Positions 32,680 to 32,945 of a stretch of DNA of 32,945 nt are shown piece by piece. Position 1 is the stretch's first letter. Each line of letters opens with the position of its first letter. Location: positions 1 to 32,945 of the forward strand of contig DATKXU010000008.1 of NCBI GenBank assembly GCA_035528905.1, in the 5' to 3' direction. The stretch comes from DATKXU01 sp035528905. Its GTDB lineage: Bacteria > Armatimonadota > UBA5829 > DTJY01. Below the pieces are notes generated by a model. It had not been told where the DNA came from and made no database searches. It saw nothing but the letters and a program-made list of their open reading frames with translations. The translations under genes and the position numbers were made by a program.

Positions 32680-32945
32680 TCACCTTTCCTCCCGGCGGGC
32701 ATAGACGGACGCTACCTCCGCACCCAGCACGGCGATTATGGACACGTAGTAAATCCATAGCACGAGCACCACGATGCCGCCGACGGAGCCGTAAATCCTG
32801 CTGAAATCGGCGATGCTCGTCACATACCAGCGGAAGGCGTACTTCGCCGCCTCGAACAGCAGCCCGGCGGTTATTCCGCCGATTACCGGCCCGGCCGTCC
32901 CGATCCTCTTGCTCGGCAGGAATCTGTACGCAAGCCCGAACGCCA
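32680..32945 (-). CDS. YihY/BrkB family membrane protein, C-terminal fragment
   Basis: About 88 C-terminal residues are visible; the gene runs off the right edge. They include AFGLAYRFLPSKRIGTAGP, a GGITAGLLFEAAKYAFRWYV helix and SRIYGSVGGIVVLVLWIYYV followed by LGAE, matching the last helices of YihY/BrkB proteins (PF03631). The stop is TGA at 32680-32682. Family function is uncertain; several are annotated as ribonuclease BN in error. The upstream part of the gene would be needed for more. Confidence 0.85.
   Translation of the reverse strand, partial: AFGLAYRFLPSKRIGTAGPVIGGITAGLLFEAAKYAFRWYVTSIADFSRIYGSVGGIVVLVLWIYYVSIIAVLGAEVASVYARREER

Overview
The window looks like chromosomal DNA from a GC-rich, free-living bacterium of an under-sampled phylum. 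My best guess is the Armatimonadota or a relative, held loosely. Supporting signs are a Tat-exported Gfo/Idh/MocA oxidoreductase, a DUF4838 sugar-acting protein, a UroD-family enzyme outside heme synthesis, a long-form hibernation factor, a PPi-type phosphofructokinase, and a membrane anchor ending in FPVFSRAR, which resembles pseudopilin anchors common in that phylum. No rRNA, tRNA, CRISPR array or prophage was found. TTG and GTG start codons are frequent and usually have good Shine-Dalgarno sequences.

Layout. 1-140: end of an insertion sequence (partial transposase, minus strand). 323-2315: a cysteine-cluster protein and the exported Gfo/Idh/MocA protein (plus). 2513-9746: redox and carbohydrate accessory genes: an SDR followed by a large FAD oxidoreductase, a DcmR/MEDS-STAS sensor-type protein and a DUF4838 protein (all minus), then a divergent secreted propeller-like protein. 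9880-14850: a plus-strand operon nuoA-nuoB-nuoC-nuoD, a PIN/TRAM membrane protein and a fused ispDF, behind a good extended -10 promoter. 15260-20135: hpf, then a glycolytic block (PPi-type PFK, fructokinase-like PfkB, class II aldolase, FruK-like PfkB). 20199-22928: a small unknown gene, then an envelope-stress cassette of ECF sigma factor, zinc-finger membrane anti-sigma and exported RseB-like protein. 27054-23397 (minus): a secreted protein of unknown function, dnaG and rpoD, followed by an acidic unknown protein at 23270-22944. 27341-31484 (plus): a soluble GAF-PAS histidine kinase, dut, a UroD-like protein and an MNT/HEPN pair. 31642-32945 (minus): a DUF4349 membrane protein and the C-terminal end of a YihY/BrkB protein.

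The most unusual property is not a gene. About fifteen short arrays of degenerate heptamers or octamers are scattered through the window. Most lie between co-directional genes. Many have a second array of the reverse-complement word a few bases away, so a long imperfect hairpin is possible. Several supply or abut stop codons. One lies in the reading frame of the FAD enzyme and another forms the linker that fuses IspD to IspF. They recall the heptameric STRR repeats of heterocystous cyanobacteria, but here they are mostly paired into inverted arms and found in both period 7 and period 8. Separate perfect palindromes of other types also occur between genes.
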